Below are positions 17,262-26,163 of a stretch of DNA of 64,000 bases, piece after piece (within the stretch, counting starts at the first letter, position 1; each line of letters opens with the position of its first letter). The notes beneath the pieces were generated by a model. That model searched no databases. It worked only from the letters and a program-made list of their open reading frames with translations, and was not told the DNA's origin. The stretch is from Nocardioides humi. GTDB lineage: Bacteria > Actinomycetota > Actinomycetes > Propionibacteriales > Nocardioidaceae. Both the position numbers and the translations under genes were made by a program. The stretch is taken from positions 3,100,001 through 3,164,000 of the forward strand of contig NZ_CP041146.1 in NCBI RefSeq assembly GCF_006494775.1, written 5' to 3'.

Positions 17262-18379
17262 GCAGCACGAACGGAAGCATCACCGAAGCCGAGCTCGACC
17301 GCCTGCGAACCCGACTGGGTGAGGTCGTCCAGGTCTCCGAGCTTCCCTACCTGACCGAAGCCAACCGTGACGCCATCCGACGCTGGGCGATGGCGACCGG
17401 CGACCGCAACCCGCTCTACCTCGACGAGGAATACGCTGCCAAGAGCCCCCACGGGTCGGTTGTCGCGCCGCCCTGTCTGCCGTACGCCTTCAGCAGGCTC
17501 TCGATCGGCTACCGGGGCGGCTTGCCGGGGGTGCATTCGATGTTCGGCGGCTCCCACTGGCGTTGGTTCAAGCCGCTCCCGATCGATTCCGAGGTGACGG
17601 CCCAGACCCGCTTCACCGATCTCATCGAGTTCGAAGGCCGCTTCGCAGGCAGGATGTTCAAGCAGCTGAGTACCACCGAGTTCACCCGGGTGGGCGACAC
17701 GCAGCCGTTCGCGGAGGTGCAGGGCTGGGGCATGCGGACCGAGAGGCAGACGGCGCGCAAGAAGGACAAGTACGGCGGCACGCGCCTCGCCAGCTACACC
17801 GAGGACGACATCGCGGCGCTGGCCGACGAGTACAGCCGTGAGCAGCGCACCGGCGCGCAGGTGCTCCACGTGGACGACGTGGCCGTCGGCCAGGAGATCC
17901 CGACCATCGTGCGTGGGCCGTACACCGCGACGATCGCGGTGGCGTTCGAGCAGGCCTGGGGCGGCCTGTTCGTGCGTGCCCACGGCGCCTGGTTCGACTA
18001 TGTCCGGGAGCACCCTGCGATCGCCATCCCCAACGCCTACGGAATTCCGGAGCCGCCTGAGGCGGTGCACTGGGACTCGCAGCTGGCCCGGATGGCGGGC
18101 GTTCCGGAGGCCTACGACTACGGCCCGGAGCGCATCTCGTGGCTGTCGACCCTGGTGACGAACTGGGCGGGGGACCACGGGTTCCTCGAGGAGCTCTACT
18201 GCGAGATCCGTGGCTTCAACCTCATCGGGGACCTGTCGCGCGGCCGTGGCGTGGTCACCGAGGTGTCGCCTCCCGACGAGGGCGGGTCGGGGCGGGTCCG
18301 CCTCGACGTGTGGATCGAGAACCAGCGCGGCGACAAGACGGCGAAGGGCTTCGCCGTGGTCCGCCTGCCGGGGCGATGA
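17258..18379 (+). CDS. Two-hotdog dehydratase (FAS1-like dehydratase/MaoC family)
   Basis: This is a 373-residue protein with an N-terminal FAS1-type dehydratase domain (MAMATGDRNPLYLDEEYA, SVVAPPCLPYAFS) and a second hotdog half beginning near VLHVDDVAVGQEIPTI (about residue 205). A C-terminal DLSRGRGVVTEV is typical of acyl-CoA dehydratases acting on bulky acyl chains. The start GTG (17258-17260) overlaps the CaiB stop in GTGA. The next gene starts within its stop as ATGA. It is likely an enoyl-CoA hydratase/3-hydroxyacyl-CoA dehydratase in the pathway. Confidence 0.85.
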   Translation: MSSTNGSITEAELDRLRTRLGEVVQVSELPYLTEANRDAIRRWAMATGDRNPLYLDEEYAAKSPHGSVVAPPCLPYAFSRLSIGYRGGLPGVHSMFGGSHWRWFKPLPIDSEVTAQTRFTDLIEFEGRFAGRMFKQLSTTEFTRVGDTQPFAEVQGWGMRTERQTARKKDKYGGTRLASYTEDDIAALADEYSREQRTGAQVLHVDDVAVGQEIPTIVRGPYTATIAVAFEQAWGGLFVRAHGAWFDYVREHPAIAIPNAYGIPEPPEAVHWDSQLARMAGVPEAYDYGPERISWLSTLVTNWAGDHGFLEELYCEIRGFNLIGDLSRGRGVVTEVSPPDEGGSGRVRLDVWIENQRGDKTAKGFAVVRLPGR

Positions 18380-19902
18380 CCGTCGTCGATCTCGGGCTGC
18401 CACCTGAGGCCCGCAACGCGGACGGGAGCTGGCGGCTTTTCGTGGATGGAGCGTGGATCGACTGCGCCGACGGCTCCCGGTTCGAGGTCCACGACCCGGC
18501 GGACGGAAGTCTGGTGGCGACGGTGACGTCCGGGGGCGCAGCGGACGTCGACGCCGCGGTCACCGCAGCGTGGCAGTCGTTCGAAGCCGGCCGCTGGCGG
18601 TCGAAGTCGCCGCAGTCGCGCGCGTCCGCGCTGCTGCGCCTTGCCCAGCAGATCGCGCGTCGTTCCGATGAGCTGGCCGCCATCGAGACCCGCTGCAACG
18701 GAATGCCGCTGCGCGACGCGAAGGCGATGGTCAAGCGATGCGTGTCCAGCCTGGAGTACGCCTCCGGGTTCGCGCAGCGTGCCTACGGCCAGAGCGTTCC
18801 GGTCGCGAATCGCTATCTCGACGTCACTTTGCGCGAGCCCATCGGCGTGTGCGCGTTGATCGTGCCCTGGAACGGCCCTCTTCTCTCAGCGCTCTGGAAG
18901 CTCGGCCCGGCGATCGTGCTGGGCAACTCCGTCGTGCTGAAGCCATCCGAGCTCACGCCGTTGACGGCGCTGGTGCTCGCCGAGTGCTGTCAGGAGGCGG
19001 GGATCCCGCCCGGGGTCGTCAACATGATCGCGGGAGGGCCGGCCACGGGAGCCGAGCTCGTCGCGCATCCGCTGGTCAACAAGATCGCCTTCACCGGCTC
19101 CACCGCGACGGGAAAGGCGATCATGAAGGTCGCCTCCGAGCACGTGAAGAGAGTCACGCTGGAGCTCGGCGGCAAGGCACCGAACATCTTCTTCGAAGAT
19201 GGTGACGTCTCCGATGCAGTGCTCGGCGCGCTGTCGGGCCTGATGCGAAACACCGGCCAGACCTGCATCGCCGGGGCGCGAATGCTGGTCCAGGCCTCAA
19301 TGTACGACGAGTTCGTCGAGCGCCTCACTGCCGCTGTCGACCAGCTTCGGGTCGGCCCGCCGACCGCGGAGTCCAGCCAGCTCGGCCCGATCGTGTCGGC
19401 CAAGCAGCTCGCCCGGGTCCAGAGTTATGTCGAGCTCGCGCGCGAGGAAGGCGCGGAGGTTCACGGTGGCGGTCTGCTCGACGGCGACGGGCTGGCGGGC
19501 GGCTACTACATGAGGCCCGGGCTGATCACTGGAGCTGGCAACGATCTCCGGGTCAACCAGGAGGAGATCTTCGGCCCCGTCGGTGCGGTCCTACCGTTCT
19601 CCGACGAGGAGGAGGCCGTCGCCATCGCCAACGCGACTCCGTACGGACTTGCGGCCGGCGTGTGGACTCGCGACGTCAAGCGGGCCCTGCGGGTGACGCG
19701 GGCCGTCCGGGCCGGGACTGTGTGGGTGAACACCTACGGCTGGAACTTCGTCGAGGCGCCGATGGGCGGCTTCAAGGAGAGCGGGCTGGGCCGCGAGAAC
19801 GGTTCGGCGGTGATCGACGCCTACACCGAGACGAAGAACGTCGTCATCGAGCTCGACGAGGACGACAGTCTGGACATCTACCGACTGCGTGACGTGCGTT
19901 GA
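18376..19902 (+). CDS. NAD(P)-dependent aldehyde dehydrogenase
   Basis: This is a 508-residue ALDH-superfamily enzyme. It shows VPWNGPLLSALWKLGPAI near residue 163, the coenzyme loop FTGSTATGKAI near 240, the catalytic Glu in TLELGGKAPN near 261 and the catalytic Cys in NTGQTCIAGAR near 296. EEIFGPVGAVLPF and GGFKESGLGRENG follow. The ATGA overlap with the dehydratase gene at 18376 fixes the start. It would oxidise an aldehyde, perhaps that released by the ThDP enzyme, to the acid (inference). Confidence 0.93.
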   Translation: MTVVDLGLPPEARNADGSWRLFVDGAWIDCADGSRFEVHDPADGSLVATVTSGGAADVDAAVTAAWQSFEAGRWRSKSPQSRASALLRLAQQIARRSDELAAIETRCNGMPLRDAKAMVKRCVSSLEYASGFAQRAYGQSVPVANRYLDVTLREPIGVCALIVPWNGPLLSALWKLGPAIVLGNSVVLKPSELTPLTALVLAECCQEAGIPPGVVNMIAGGPATGAELVAHPLVNKIAFTGSTATGKAIMKVASEHVKRVTLELGGKAPNIFFEDGDVSDAVLGALSGLMRNTGQTCIAGARMLVQASMYDEFVERLTAAVDQLRVGPPTAESSQLGPIVSAKQLARVQSYVELAREEGAEVHGGGLLDGDGLAGGYYMRPGLITGAGNDLRVNQEEIFGPVGAVLPFSDEEEAVAIANATPYGLAAGVWTRDVKRALRVTRAVRAGTVWVNTYGWNFVEAPMGGFKESGLGRENGSAVIDAYTETKNVVIELDEDDSLDIYRLRDVR

Positions 19903-21206
19903 CCCGCACCCGGCACAAGAGCGACGCGTCCGCAGACGTGCAGGCGGAGACAGGCGCGCGGCTGCGAGAGCTCGTCAGGGATGGTGACCGGATCTTCATC
20001 GGCACCGGTGCGGGGGAGCCAGGGGCGTTGGTTCGCACGCTGGTCGACGAGGTGCTCCCCCATCGACGCGAGGTCGAGCTGCTGCAGGTCGCCATCGGCG
20101 GTCGCGAGGAAGTCGTGGAGTACCCCGACGGCCGGGGGCATCGGTTGCGACTTGTCGCTGGGGGAGGTCGCGGCAACCAGGCGCTCCGTGAGGGCAGAGC
20201 GCTTGGCGTACCGGCCTCGATGGGCACGCTGGAGGAGCAGATCAGCTCCGGGGCCCTGCGCGTCGACGGGGCGTTGGTAGCAGGAACCGATCCCGTGGAT
20301 GGTGGTCCAGGTTCGGTCGGTCCTGGGCTGTCGCTCGACCTCGGCCGCTCGGCGTGTGCCGCCGCGCGGTTCCGCGCCCTCGAACTGAACCATGCCATGC
20401 CGAGGGTGCGTTCCGTGGAGTGGCTTCGCCTGGCCGACTGTGACCTGGTTGTTCCGACCAAGACGGCGCCACCAGCCGCGCGGCCCTCCACGGTCAACGA
20501 CGCCCAGCGGCGCATCGGGAGCCTGGTCGCCGACCTGGTCAGACCCCACACCGCGCTGGAACTAGGGGTCGGTCGAGGTCTCACGGGCGTCGCCCAGGCA
20601 CTGGCCGAGCGAGGGCCGGGGCTCTCGTTGACCATCCACACCGGCATGATCACCGACGACACCCGCCTTCTCGTCGAACGGGGAGTCGTCGACGGTCCCT
20701 CACCATCGGATCCGGAGGCGAGCGTCGTGGCCACCGTCGCGCTCGGCACGGAGGCGTTCTACCACTGGTTGGACCGCAACCCTGCGGTGACCTTCGTCGA
20801 CTCATCGCGTGCGCACCAACTTGCGCACCTTGCTCAGTTGGATGCCTTTCTTGCCATCAACTCCGCGGCCCAGGTCGACCTTGTGGGCAACGTCGGCGCC
20901 TTGTCGTGGGGCGGCTCCTTGGGCGGCGGCGGGCTACCGGACTTCGCGACGGCCGGAGCTCACAGCCGCGGATCGGTCATCGCCCTCGAGTCTCGGGGCA
21001 AGCACGGCCGCAGCAGGATCGTCCCGCAGGCCGCGCACGTGCAGCTCCACGGCTCACTGGTGACCCACGTGGTCACCGAGTACGGCGTGGCGCACCTGCG
21101 CGGGCTCGACTCTCGGATGCGCGCCGAACGGATCATCGCGATCGCACATCCCGACGACCGCCCCCGGCTCGCAGCCGAAGCGGCGTTGCTCGGCGGTGGC
21201 GAATGA
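19899..21206 (+). CDS. Acetyl-CoA hydrolase/4-hydroxybutyrate-type CoA-transferase
   Basis: This is a 435-residue class I CoA-transferase of the Cat/AcetylCoA_hydro type. N-terminal GDRIFIGTGAGEP (about 28-40) forms the first domain, LELGVGRGLTGVAQALAER opens the second and VTEYGVAHLRGLDSRMRAER near 390 holds the conserved Glu of this family. The start is TTG (19899-19901), overlapping the ALDH stop (TTGA). A weak start of this kind is common in coupled genes. Several stretches are less conserved-looking than in close family members, so the precise CoA donor is uncertain. Confidence 0.78.
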   Translation: MTRTRHKSDASADVQAETGARLRELVRDGDRIFIGTGAGEPGALVRTLVDEVLPHRREVELLQVAIGGREEVVEYPDGRGHRLRLVAGGGRGNQALREGRALGVPASMGTLEEQISSGALRVDGALVAGTDPVDGGPGSVGPGLSLDLGRSACAAARFRALELNHAMPRVRSVEWLRLADCDLVVPTKTAPPAARPSTVNDAQRRIGSLVADLVRPHTALELGVGRGLTGVAQALAERGPGLSLTIHTGMITDDTRLLVERGVVDGPSPSDPEASVVATVALGTEAFYHWLDRNPAVTFVDSSRAHQLAHLAQLDAFLAINSAAQVDLVGNVGALSWGGSLGGGGLPDFATAGAHSRGSVIALESRGKHGRSRIVPQAAHVQLHGSLVTHVVTEYGVAHLRGLDSRMRAERIIAIAHPDDRPRLAAEAALLGGGE

Positions 21207-21846
21207 GACGGTCGTGGATGAGGTGGTCGTCGTGAGCCGCCGTGCGCTCGTCCTCATGGACCTTCAGGAAGGCGTCTGTGGACCGACAGGGGCGATCGGC
21301 GCGAGATCCGGAGCCAGTGAGCACGCCGCATCCCGGGGCCTACTTGGCCACGTCGCCGTCGCATTGGAGCACGCGAGAAGCAGTGACGACCTCGTCGTGC
21401 ACGTTCGGGTGTGCTTCGACACCGATGGCGTCCGCCGCACGAACAGGTCGGCTGCCTTCGATCTGTTCGCTGCCGGCGGTGCGTTGTCGGAGGGTTCTGC
21501 AGGTGTCGAGTTCTGTCCGGAGGCTCGTCCGCAGGCAGGCGAGCTCGTGGTGACCAAGACCTGTGTCAGCCCGTTCGTCGGAACCGGCCTGGACGACATC
21601 CTGCGCGCGCATCGTGTCGAGCGCCTACTCCTGGGCGGTGTGGCAACGAACTTCGTGGTGGAGTCCGCAGCCCGACATGCCGGGGATTCCGGCTACGCCG
21701 TGGACGTCGTCGAGGACCTGTGTGCTGCGCACAGCGAAGACCTCCATCGTTTCGCGATTGAACGGACCCTGCCGACCTTCGCGCGAGTCATCTCTCTCCG
21801 CGATGCCTATCCGACGGTGGTTGACCCGATCGGCCCCACGAAGTAG
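21196..21846 (+). CDS. Isochorismatase-like (cysteine hydrolase fold) protein lacking the usual Cys
   Basis: This is a 216-residue protein of the isochorismatase/nicotinamidase fold. ALVLMDLQEGVCGP near residue 17 holds the catalytic Asp, VVTKTCVSPFVGTGLD near 116 the Lys, and LLLGGVATNFVVESAARHAG near 145 is the third motif. In most cysteine hydrolases that motif carries Cys (for example TDVCV); here it reads NFVV, so thiol catalysis at this position is not possible. The start GTG 21196 overlaps the previous gene by 11 bases; GTG 21214 or 21232 are alternatives. It could be an isochorismatase-like hydrolase or an inactive relative. Confidence 0.75.
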   Translation: MANETVVDEVVVVSRRALVLMDLQEGVCGPTGAIGARSGASEHAASRGLLGHVAVALEHARSSDDLVVHVRVCFDTDGVRRTNRSAAFDLFAAGGALSEGSAGVEFCPEARPQAGELVVTKTCVSPFVGTGLDDILRAHRVERLLLGGVATNFVVESAARHAGDSGYAVDVVEDLCAAHSEDLHRFAIERTLPTFARVISLRDAYPTVVDPIGPTK

Positions 21847-21864
21847 TCTGACTGCACAGTATAC
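21821..21864 (+). promoter_or_regulatory. Promoter of the amidohydrolase operon with regulon operator g
   Basis: -35 TTGACC (21821-21826), 17-base spacer, -10 TAGTCT (21844-21849). Operator TCTG-ACTGCA-CAGT (21847-21860) followed by ATAC. The promoter lies inside the end of the isochorismatase-like gene. AGAAGGAG (21874-21881) precedes the next start. Confidence 0.75.
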
Positions 21865-21887
21865 TTATCTAGTAGAAGGAGCTCGTC

Positions 21888-23006
21888 GTGCTGGACGACA
21901 TCGTGGTCATCGATGCGGTGACCCACGCCTACAACTTCGACCCGTCGAACTACGCGGTGCCCAAGGATGCACAGCTGGTCGCGAACCTGTCGTACTTCAT
22001 GGCCCGCAACCCACCGGACCGTCGTTTTGCCCTTCCGGGCGAGGTCTACCTGAGCGACTGGTCGTCGGCCGATCTCGGCAACCTGCTCTTCAGAGAGAGC
22101 GCGACGGACCTGGCCGTCATGCACGCGCTGCCGATCTCTGCGTTCCACGACGGCCTGGTCTCGGTCGAGAAGGCCGCCGAAGCGATCGAGCGCTGGCCCA
22201 ACCGATTCATCGGCGCCTACGCGGCGGTCGATCCGATGCTCGGCGCGGAGGCCTTGCGCGACCTGGAGCGTCAGGTCGAGCTGCTCAAGCCGCACGGGCT
22301 CAAGCTCTACCCGAACAGCTGGGCGACCGGGAGCATCGAGCTGTGGCGCATGGACGACCCGAAGCTCGTGTACCCGCTGTACGAGAAGGCGCTCGAACTT
22401 GGGATCCGCCACATCGCGGTCCACAAGGCCGTGCCGATCGGCTCGGTGCCGGTCAAGGACTCGTACAACCCGAGTGACCTCGAGGCCGCGGCCGCGGCGT
22501 TCCCGGACCTCAACTTCGAGATCGTCCACGGCGGCATGGCGTTCCTCGACGAGACGGCGTGGCTGCTCTCACGGTTCGACAACATCTACGTGAACATGGA
22601 GATCCAGAACATCATCTTGGAGCGACGGCCGCGGGCATTCGCCGAGATCCTCCTCGGCCTCGTCCGGATCGGCGGCAATCGCGTGTTCCGCCGACTGTTC
22701 TGGGGCTCGGGCACGACGCTGTATCACCCTCGTCCGGCGCTCGAGGCGTTCCGCACCTTCGAGTTCCCCGAGGACCTGCTCGCCGACGCGGGCCTCTTCG
22801 CGCCTATCAAGCAGCTCACCGACGACGACAAGCGGGCCATCCTCGGCGGCAACTATGCCCGGTCTCACGGCATCGATCTCGACGCCGCCAAGGCTGCCAT
22901 CGTGGGTGACGAGTTCTGGCGCGAGCCGGGTGCCGAGATCCCCGAGCCGTACTCCACGATCTCCCACGCCAAGACAGTCGACGACTGGAGGGCGACTCGT
23001 GTCTGA
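21888..23006 (+). CDS. Amidohydrolase-family (amidohydro_2) metal hydrolase/decarboxylase
   Basis: This is a 372-residue TIM-barrel of the amidohydrolase-2/ACMSD-like superfamily. A single His (VTHAYNFDP, residue 13) stands where most members have His-x-His. Later ligands are GLKLYPNSW near 145, HIAVHKAVP near 180, FEIVHGGMAF near 208 and RLFWGSGTT near 268. GTG 21888 follows AGAAGGAG. It belongs to a three-gene unit with DUF59 and MBL proteins and is the first gene under operator g. It may be a hydrolase or non-oxidative decarboxylase/hydratase acting on a cyclic intermediate; the reaction is not deducible here. Confidence 0.83.
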   Translation: MLDDIVVIDAVTHAYNFDPSNYAVPKDAQLVANLSYFMARNPPDRRFALPGEVYLSDWSSADLGNLLFRESATDLAVMHALPISAFHDGLVSVEKAAEAIERWPNRFIGAYAAVDPMLGAEALRDLERQVELLKPHGLKLYPNSWATGSIELWRMDDPKLVYPLYEKALELGIRHIAVHKAVPIGSVPVKDSYNPSDLEAAAAAFPDLNFEIVHGGMAFLDETAWLLSRFDNIYVNMEIQNIILERRPRAFAEILLGLVRIGGNRVFRRLFWGSGTTLYHPRPALEAFRTFEFPEDLLADAGLFAPIKQLTDDDKRAILGGNYARSHGIDLDAAKAAIVGDEFWREPGAEIPEPYSTISHAKTVDDWRATRV

Positions 23007-23355
23007 GGTCACTGGCCTGTCGGCATCCGAGGTCATGGGCCGGCTCCGAACCGTTCACGACCCGTGCAGCGTTGCCTCGGGCCGGCCGATCAACCTGGTC
23101 GACATGGGCATGGTCGACCGCGTCACGATCGGCGATGACGGAACCGTCGACATCTACCTGAAGCTCACCTCACCGGCGTGCTACCTCATGCCTTACCTCG
23201 AGTCGGAGTCGGTTCGAGCGGTGGCGGAGGTCCCAGGGGTGCGGAGCGTGGCGGTGCACCCCGATGAGGGCCTCGACTGGTCGCCGCGGATGATGGCTGA
23301 GAGCGTCCGGGCGGATCGCGCACTGCCGCTGCTGCCGATGGCTGGGTGCCGCTAG
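22999..23355 (+). CDS. MIP18/DUF59 (PaaD-like) metal-sulfur cluster assembly factor
   Basis: This is a 118-residue small alpha/beta protein. NLVDMGMVDRVTI near residue 32 and the conserved Cys in LTSPACYLMPYL near 58 match the DUF59/MIP18 family (PaaD, SufT). These proteins serve Fe-S maturation or, in some catabolic operons, accompany a specific hydrolase. GTG (22999-23001) overlaps the amidohydrolase stop by 8 bases. It is probably dedicated to the adjacent metal enzyme rather than to general Fe-S biogenesis (inference from the operon). Confidence 0.8.
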   Translation: MSEVTGLSASEVMGRLRTVHDPCSVASGRPINLVDMGMVDRVTIGDDGTVDIYLKLTSPACYLMPYLESESVRAVAEVPGVRSVAVHPDEGLDWSPRMMAESVRADRALPLLPMAGCR

Positions 23356-23356
23356 C

Positions 23357-24385
23357 TTGCGCGACGTCAAGGAGTGGCACGAGTCGGGAATCGAGCCGAT
23401 CGCCGAAGGTGTCTTCAGGATCACGCTTCCGCTGCCCCACGACTCGCTTCGAGCAGTCAACGTGTACGCGTTGATCGATGAACAGGGCATCGTGCTCATC
23501 GATGCGGGATGGGCGATCCGTGAAGCTCAAGACGCGCTGGAAAGGTCGCTGGGTGACGTCGGACACTCTCTGTCCGACGTCACCCGCATCCTGGTGACGC
23601 ACGTCCATCGCGATCATCTCTCCCTCGCACTCACGCTGCGTCGCTTGTACGGCGCGCAGATCGCGCTGGGGATCGGTGAGCAGCCCTCTCTCGAGGAACT
23701 CCGCGCCGGCAGGCATGACGGACCGTTCCGACTCCTTGGAAGGTGGGGCGCTGCCGAGCTTGCCGCCGAGATGCAACCCGGTCTGGGGCGCGGGCCTGAG
23801 GCTGAGTCGTACGACCCTCCGGACCTCTGGATCGACGGACCGGCGACGCTCACCGTTGCTGGCCGCCGGTTGTTGGCGATGCCGACCCCCGGACACACCA
23901 ACGGCCACGTGGTGTTCGCCGACCTCGCCGAAGGCCTGCTGTTCGCGGGTGATCACGTACTCCCGCGGATCACCCCCTCCATCGGATACGAACCGGTCCG
24001 CCAACGGCAGCCGCTCATGGCCTACCTTGCGTCGCTGCAGCAGGTGTTGGACCTGCCTGACCTCCGCCTGCTGCCTGCCCACGGCCCCGTAGCAGCCAGC
24101 TCCCACCGCCGTGCCGCGGAGCTCGTCGCGCACCACGAGCACCGCCTGCTGGAGACGCTAGCGGCGATGGGCGATGGCCGGTCCACCGTCCTTCAGGTAG
24201 CCAGCCGACTCGGCTGGACGAAGAGCGACCGGGACTTTGGCGACCTCGACCTGCTCAACCGGGCGCTGGCCGTCAGCGAGACGGCCGCACACCTGGATCT
24301 TCTGGTGGCCCGCGGGCTGCTGGACCAACGGACTGTCGACGGAGTCGATCAATACGGCGATCCGGCTGCTATCCCGCGCTCCTGA
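23357..24385 (+). CDS. Metallo-beta-lactamase-fold hydrolase
   Basis: This is a 342-residue MBL-fold protein. The metal motif is VTHVHRDHLSLA (about residues 80-91), with further ligands in PTPGHTNGHVVF near 180, FAGDHVLP near 198 and LPAHGPVA near 235. A helical C-terminal winged-helix-like tail (VLQVASRLGWTKSD... to the stop) is as in the LACTB2-type group. The start TTG (23357-23359) is 1 base after the DUF59 stop. It may act as a thioesterase, lactonase or glyoxalase II-type hydrolase on a pathway ester. A degraded copy of its tail lies at about 26360-26581. Confidence 0.87.
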   Translation: MRDVKEWHESGIEPIAEGVFRITLPLPHDSLRAVNVYALIDEQGIVLIDAGWAIREAQDALERSLGDVGHSLSDVTRILVTHVHRDHLSLALTLRRLYGAQIALGIGEQPSLEELRAGRHDGPFRLLGRWGAAELAAEMQPGLGRGPEAESYDPPDLWIDGPATLTVAGRRLLAMPTPGHTNGHVVFADLAEGLLFAGDHVLPRITPSIGYEPVRQRQPLMAYLASLQQVLDLPDLRLLPAHGPVAASSHRRAAELVAHHEHRLLETLAAMGDGRSTVLQVASRLGWTKSDRDFGDLDLLNRALAVSETAAHLDLLVARGLLDQRTVDGVDQYGDPAAIPRS

Positions 24386-24506
24386 GCGCTGCTCACGCAG
24401 TGCTCGGTCACCCGCGTATCAGCCACAACCCGGGTTGGATGCGTGCCGCGATGTCGGCGAGCCCATGGTGCCGGTCCGCGCACCACTGGTCACGTGTGTG
24501 AGGTCG

Positions 24507-24974
24507 TCACGGCGTTCGCGCCGCCTCGACCAGCACACGCGCCGCCTCCTTGCCTGCGTGCGCCCAGCCCTCTCCGGGTTCCGCGTGCGCACTGGCCATC
24601 GCACCGTCGTACAGCACCGCGAGTTGTCGGGTGACGAGGTCCGCATCAGCGATCCCGGCGTCGGCGAGGAGGCAGCGGCTCACGGGGCCCAGCTGCTCAA
24701 GGAGGCGCACGTTTCCGGCCAGGTTCGCGACAACTCGCGCCCGCACAGGAGTGGGGAGTGGGGTACCGACGCGCGATAACATCGTTGCGGCGAGTGTCGT
24801 CGGCTTGCTCTTGGCTACAGGACCATCAGGTAGGAGCTGAGTCTCGCGCCTCCGCGGTTGTCCCGCGAATCGCGCTGATCGCGCTCCAGTTTCTGCTGCA
24901 ATGTCGGCGACGACTGCATCGAAGTCCATGCCATGACGCCGGGGTGTGGGTCGTGACGTCGCAGAACTGGTCAA
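24507..24974 (-). pseudogene. Remnant of a TetR-family regulator (C-terminal part)
   Basis: The last ~90 residues of this frame (PVRARVVANLAGNVRLLEQL, DADLVTRQLAVLYDGAMASA, AARVLVEAA) look like the ligand-domain end of a TetR protein. The upstream part lacks any helix-turn-helix and reads as low-quality sequence, with no good start. It lies between the MBL gene and an intact TetR gene. I read it as a truncated regulator, although a short unknown gene is possible. Confidence 0.45.
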
Positions 24975-24984
24975 CGTCGTGTTG

Positions 24985-25683
24985 TCAGGTCTCTTGGCCG
25001 TTGCGGCTTGAGCCGACGGCTGGTCGTAGCAGACTGAGCAGAACCTGACGTGGTGTCAGGGGAGGGAACTCGATCTGATGAGCGGCAGCGGGCCGGAACG
25101 CATCGAGGTAGAACGCCAGATTGCGACGCCACGCGTCGGGTGCGAATGCACCGGTCACCTCGCTGACCTTGCTGTGGGACAAGACGACGAAGAGCAGGTC
25201 CTCTGGGGTCAAGTCTGAGCGGGCGGCCCCGGTGTCCACTGCACGGCGCACGACCGCCTCGACGGTCTGCTGGATCTCCTCGCGAAGCGTGCCGAGCTCC
25301 GAACCGCCGAGGAAGTGTGTCGACATCAAGTTGAGGTAGCCGGAAGAGGAAGCCTCGAGTTCACAGCTCGCGGAAAGGTAGCCGGCGAGACCGTCCCAAG
25401 CGTCGGCGGTCGACAGCGCCGTTCGGGCGGTCTCGAGATGGGCCTGCAGGGGCTCGGTGAGCACCGACTCCCATAAGGCGACTCGATCGGGGAAATGGCG
25501 GTAGAGGGTTCCGGAACTGAGCCCCGCCTGTGCTGCGATGCGGTCAAGCGGCGCATGGATACCGTCGCGCTGGAAGACCGCTTGAGCTGCGGCGACGATC
25601 AGGGCGCGGTTGCGGATGCTGTCGCGCCGCTCGGCGCGGACAGGCCGCCGCGGCCGCCGCGAACTATCTTCCGAGCCATCCAC
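24985..25683 (-). CDS. TetR/AcrR-family transcriptional regulator
   Basis: This is a 232-residue repressor-type protein. An Arg-rich N-terminus is followed by the helix-turn-helix PLDRIAAQAGLSSGTLYRHF (about residues 44-63) and PDRVALWESVL. The C-terminal half is a typical helical ligand domain. It is divergent from the DoxX-like membrane gene across an 89-base space with paired repeats, so it probably controls that gene and itself. No regulon-type operator (ACTG-N6-CAGT) is present here. Confidence 0.9.
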   Translation of the reverse strand: MDGSEDSSRRPRRPVRAERRDSIRNRALIVAAAQAVFQRDGIHAPLDRIAAQAGLSSGTLYRHFPDRVALWESVLTEPLQAHLETARTALSTADAWDGLAGYLSASCELEASSSGYLNLMSTHFLGGSELGTLREEIQQTVEAVVRRAVDTGAARSDLTPEDLLFVVLSHSKVSEVTGAFAPDAWRRNLAFYLDAFRPAAAHQIEFPPLTPRQVLLSLLRPAVGSSRNGQET

Positions 25684-25707
25684 GTGGCCAGCCTACGAGA
25701 CCAGGGA

Positions 25708-25753
25708 ATACCGGAGACATGTCCTCTCTTCTATACCGGAGATAGTAGTCCGG
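25708..25753. promoter_or_regulatory. Candidate operator between TetR and DoxX-like genes
   Basis: The 10-base direct repeat ATACCGGAGA occurs at 25708-25717 and 25733-25742. The second overlaps a palindrome CCGGA-N8-TCCGG (25736-25753). GACATGTC (25716-25723) is a further perfect palindrome. Any of these could be the TetR site. Confidence 0.45.
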
Positions 25754-25772
25754 ATCATTGAGGAGACCTTTG

Positions 25773-26117
25773 ATGTTCATCGCCACGCTCATCCTGAGCA
25801 TCCTGTTCGCACTCTTGCTGTTGCTCTCCGCGTACGGCAAGCTGAGCCATGACCCCGGCCAGGCCAAGACGCTGGAGAAGGTCGGTGCCGCGCGGATTGC
25901 GCCAGTCTTGGCGCTGCTGGAGATCGCCGCTGCCGTGGGCCTGATCATCGGCCTGTTCTGGTGGCCTCTCGGCGTCGCGGCCGCGGTCGGCACCACGCTC
26001 TACTTCCTGGGTGCGATCATCGCTCACGTGCGGGTGCGTGACATGGCCTTTGCTCCGGCGGCGGTCTTCGCCGTGACATCGGTGGCGATCGTCGTACTGC
26101 GGTCGGCATCTTCCTGA
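25773..26117 (+). CDS. DoxX-like small membrane protein
   Basis: This is a 114-residue protein with four hydrophobic segments. SAYGKLSHDPGQAKTLEKVG after the first segment and LALLEIAAAVGLIIGLFWWP fit the DoxX-like (DoxX_2) family. ATG 25773 is preferred over an upstream TTG because AGGAG (25761-25765) is correctly spaced. It is probably controlled by the adjacent TetR protein; its biochemical role is unknown. Confidence 0.85.
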   Translation: MFIATLILSILFALLLLLSAYGKLSHDPGQAKTLEKVGAARIAPVLALLEIAAAVGLIIGLFWWPLGVAAAVGTTLYFLGAIIAHVRVRDMAFAPAAVFAVTSVAIVVLRSASS

Positions 26118-26163
26118 GTGATACGAGCGCCTGCAACAGTCACTGAGCTCAGGTGGCCGGTCC

